A stretch of 43,630 nucleotides of DNA, taken from positions 1-43,630 of the forward strand of contig JANQFZ010000059.1 in assembly GCA_028277605.1 (NCBI GenBank), written 5' to 3'. The DNA is from Vallitaleaceae bacterium. Its GTDB lineage: Bacteria; Bacillota; Clostridia; Lachnospirales; Vallitaleaceae. Each line of letters begins with the position of its first letter. The first letter of the stretch is position 1. The notes under the pieces are model-generated. The model was given only the letters and a program-made list of their open reading frames with translations. It searched no databases and had not been told where the DNA came from. Below are positions 42,204-43,630 of this stretch, one piece after another. The position numbers were made by a program, and so were the translations under genes.

Positions 42204-42236
42204 ATAATTTGATAAATTATGCAATATGTGTATAAT
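42204..42236 (+). promoter_or_regulatory. Promoter of the surface protein gene, with a palindrome over the -35
   Basis: TTGATA (42209-42214) and TATAAT (42231-42236), 16-base spacer. ATAATTTGATAAATTAT (42204-42220) is a 7-3-7 inverted repeat across the -35. About 110 untranslated bases would follow. Confidence 0.5.
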
Positions 42237-42351
42237 AGTAGATAGGATTATTTTTTATTAACATATCATTTTTTAATGTTTCGCTTCAACAAATGGTTTT
42301 AACTTAGATATACAATTTAAAAAATCTACTATATGAGTGAAGGAGACTAAT

Positions 42352-43630
42352 ATGTTAAAGAAAACGATGAAACTATTACTACTTTTTTTCCTTTTTATAA
42401 TTGTGTCAGTAACTACTGATACACCTATGTATCATGGTCAAACCAATGAGGTATTAGACGAAGACACGATAATGGATAGTAGCTCCAAGTACCAGACATA
42501 TTTATCTTATGACTTGAAGAAGTGTACGTCAGTTAATACCGTATTCAAAAGAAATTTTGAGATTGCATCTGCATCTTTGGAAAAAACAGATACGAAAGTT
42601 CCAACCACGCTAACAAATCTAACTGCTGTTAGTATAGGTACAACACAATCAGTCATAACATGGCAGGCAAATTCAGATCATGTAGTAGTAACAGATACAG
42701 AAGCTCCATCTATACCAACAAATATTACAGCTGTAACAAGTAGGACAACACAATCAGTCATAACATGGACGCCTAGTACAGATAATGTAGCAGTTACAGA
42801 ATATCATATTTATAGAGACGGTATAAATATAGGAACGACCGACCATACGAACTATACAGATACAGGATTAAGTGCTAGTACAACTTATACTTATACGATA
42901 AAAGCAAGTGATGCAGCAGGTAATCAATCAGAAGCCAGCTCGGAATTAGTTGTCATAACTAAATCTTTATTAAGTGTACCCGAAAACATAGTAGGAATAC
43001 CATCAACTACAACCATACAATTGAATTGGGATATAGTAGAAGGGGCAGAGTGTTACGATTTAAAAATTAACGATAATCTTATTTCAGACATGACAGGTAG
43101 TACTTATAAGTTTTTTGGCTTATATCCTAATACGAGTTATGAAATAAGTATAAGAGCGAAGAGCAGTGAGCAAATCAGTGAATGGAGTACAATCATAACA
43201 TTAATGACATTAGAGAATACAGAAATTGGTGGTACAATACACAGCAATACGACATTAACTATAGATAACAGTCCATATACATTAACCCAAGATTTAATAA
43301 TTCCAGAAAATATAACACTAACAATTGAACCAGGTGTTATTATCAAAGGTACTAGTTATCATATCAGCATCAATGTAGCAGGTCAATTAGAAACAATAGG
43401 AACAGAAAGCAATCCTATCATCATGACTACAATAAATGACGAAAGCTATGGTGGAAGCGGTGTCACCAATGAATACACGCACTGGGAAGGTATAAGAATT
43501 GAAACAACAGGGGAGTTAATAGGAGAGTACTTAAAAATACGCTATGGTGGTGGAAATGCATCATGGTCTAGTAGTCAAACAGATGGAAGTAATGTATATG
43601 TATTAGGAAACATAGACTTAAGCCATTCAG
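42352..43630 (+). CDS. Secreted FN3/beta-helix surface protein, 5' part
   Basis: The frame from ATG 42352 (AAGGAGA five bases upstream) is open to the right edge, 426 codons. A signal peptide (MLKKTMKLLLLFFLFIIVSV) leads to a short linker, then a half fibronectin type III unit (about 84-120), a full one (about 121-205, with TEYHIYRDGINIG and YTYTIKASDAAGN), a second full unit (about 206-292), and a region with ITLTIEPGVIIKG and NPIIMTT typical of right-handed beta-helix proteins. It is likely an extracellular polysaccharide-acting or adhesive protein; the catalytic part, if any, lies outside. Confidence 0.85.
   Translation, partial: MLKKTMKLLLLFFLFIIVSVTTDTPMYHGQTNEVLDEDTIMDSSSKYQTYLSYDLKKCTSVNTVFKRNFEIASASLEKTDTKVPTTLTNLTAVSIGTTQSVITWQANSDHVVVTDTEAPSIPTNITAVTSRTTQSVITWTPSTDNVAVTEYHIYRDGINIGTTDHTNYTDTGLSASTTYTYTIKASDAAGNQSEASSELVVITKSLLSVPENIVGIPSTTTIQLNWDIVEGAECYDLKINDNLISDMTGSTYKFFGLYPNTSYEISIRAKSSEQISEWSTIITLMTLENTEIGGTIHSNTTLTIDNSPYTLTQDLIIPENITLTIEPGVIIKGTSYHISINVAGQLETIGTESNPIIMTTINDESYGGSGVTNEYTHWEGIRIETTGELIGEYLKIRYGGGNASWSSSQTDGSNVYVLGNIDLSHS
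42640..42768 (+). repeat. 105-base internal duplication in the FN3 region
   Basis: An identical 24-base block occurs at 42640-42663 and 42745-42768, beginning ACAACACAATCAGTC, exactly 35 codons apart, with similar flanks. It adds half an FN3 unit without shifting the frame. Confidence 0.8.

Overview
The window looks like a chromosomal segment of a low-GC, spore-forming member of the Clostridia. Supporting signs are AT-rich intergenic DNA, strong GGAGG-type ribosome binding sites, hairpin terminators, a GerA/SpoVAF-type germination gene, DUF421 and DUF4363 genes, and a YesM/YesN pair driving a LplB/YtcP transporter. The lineage is inferred from gene content; no rRNA or tRNA gene was seen.

Layout. 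1-970: the 5' end of an Rpn-type PD-(D/E)XK nuclease gene (minus), a CRISPR leader and a six-repeat CRISPR array. 1044-9352: two-component system (histidine kinase, AraC-type regulator), lipoprotein binding protein, two permeases and a PHP-domain phosphoesterase, probably one sugar-uptake locus. 9374-12145: an orphan lipoprotein, a MarR/nitroreductase operon with visible operators, and a decayed FtsX-like permease end. 12235-13926: a second Rpn gene (complete), a second copy of the same CRISPR leader, and a second array whose last repeat runs into a HIT-family gene. 14565-17344: a three-gene NHEJ set (Ku, ATP-dependent ligase, LigD-type polymerase). 17491-19164: ArsR regulator, ArsP/YraQ-type permease and a thioredoxin-fold protein. 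19216-28530: an autoinducer-2 (lsr) locus with lsrR, lsrK and a cupin leftward, and lsrA, lsrC, lsrD, lsrB and lsrF rightward. 28600-33946: YjbR-like protein, a tiny basic protein, cysteine-desulfurase-like aminotransferase, AEC transporter, TcdA-like E1 enzyme, DUF421 and DUF4363 proteins. 34218-36506: a patatin-like lipase and SpoVAF-like operon. 36787-38382: Lrp regulator and alanine dehydrogenase. 38465-40477: TetR regulator divergent from two flavodoxin-fold genes. 40616-41596: lipoate-protein ligase. 41801-42004: response-regulator remnant. 42352-end: start of a large secreted FN3/beta-helix protein.

The most unusual region is the pair of near-identical modules at 1-597 and 13004-13601. 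Each holds the start of an Rpn nuclease gene transcribed divergently from a CRISPR leader and array, 13 kb apart in the same orientation, with unrelated spacers and no cas genes in the window. The complete Rpn gene also has a strong internal Shine-Dalgarno sequence followed by an in-frame ATG at residue 211, which would yield its C-terminal 120 residues alone. That matches the intragenic-antitoxin layout reported for E. coli rpn genes.

Other candidates are a 44-codon leader ORF overlapping lsrA, repeated ACAA-TGTT boxes around the lsr promoters, a cupin gene where lsrG might be expected, paired palindromes over a consensus marR promoter, and a CATACTA element in front of the patatin/SpoVAF operon. 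All functional calls come from reading the translated sequence; no database search was run.
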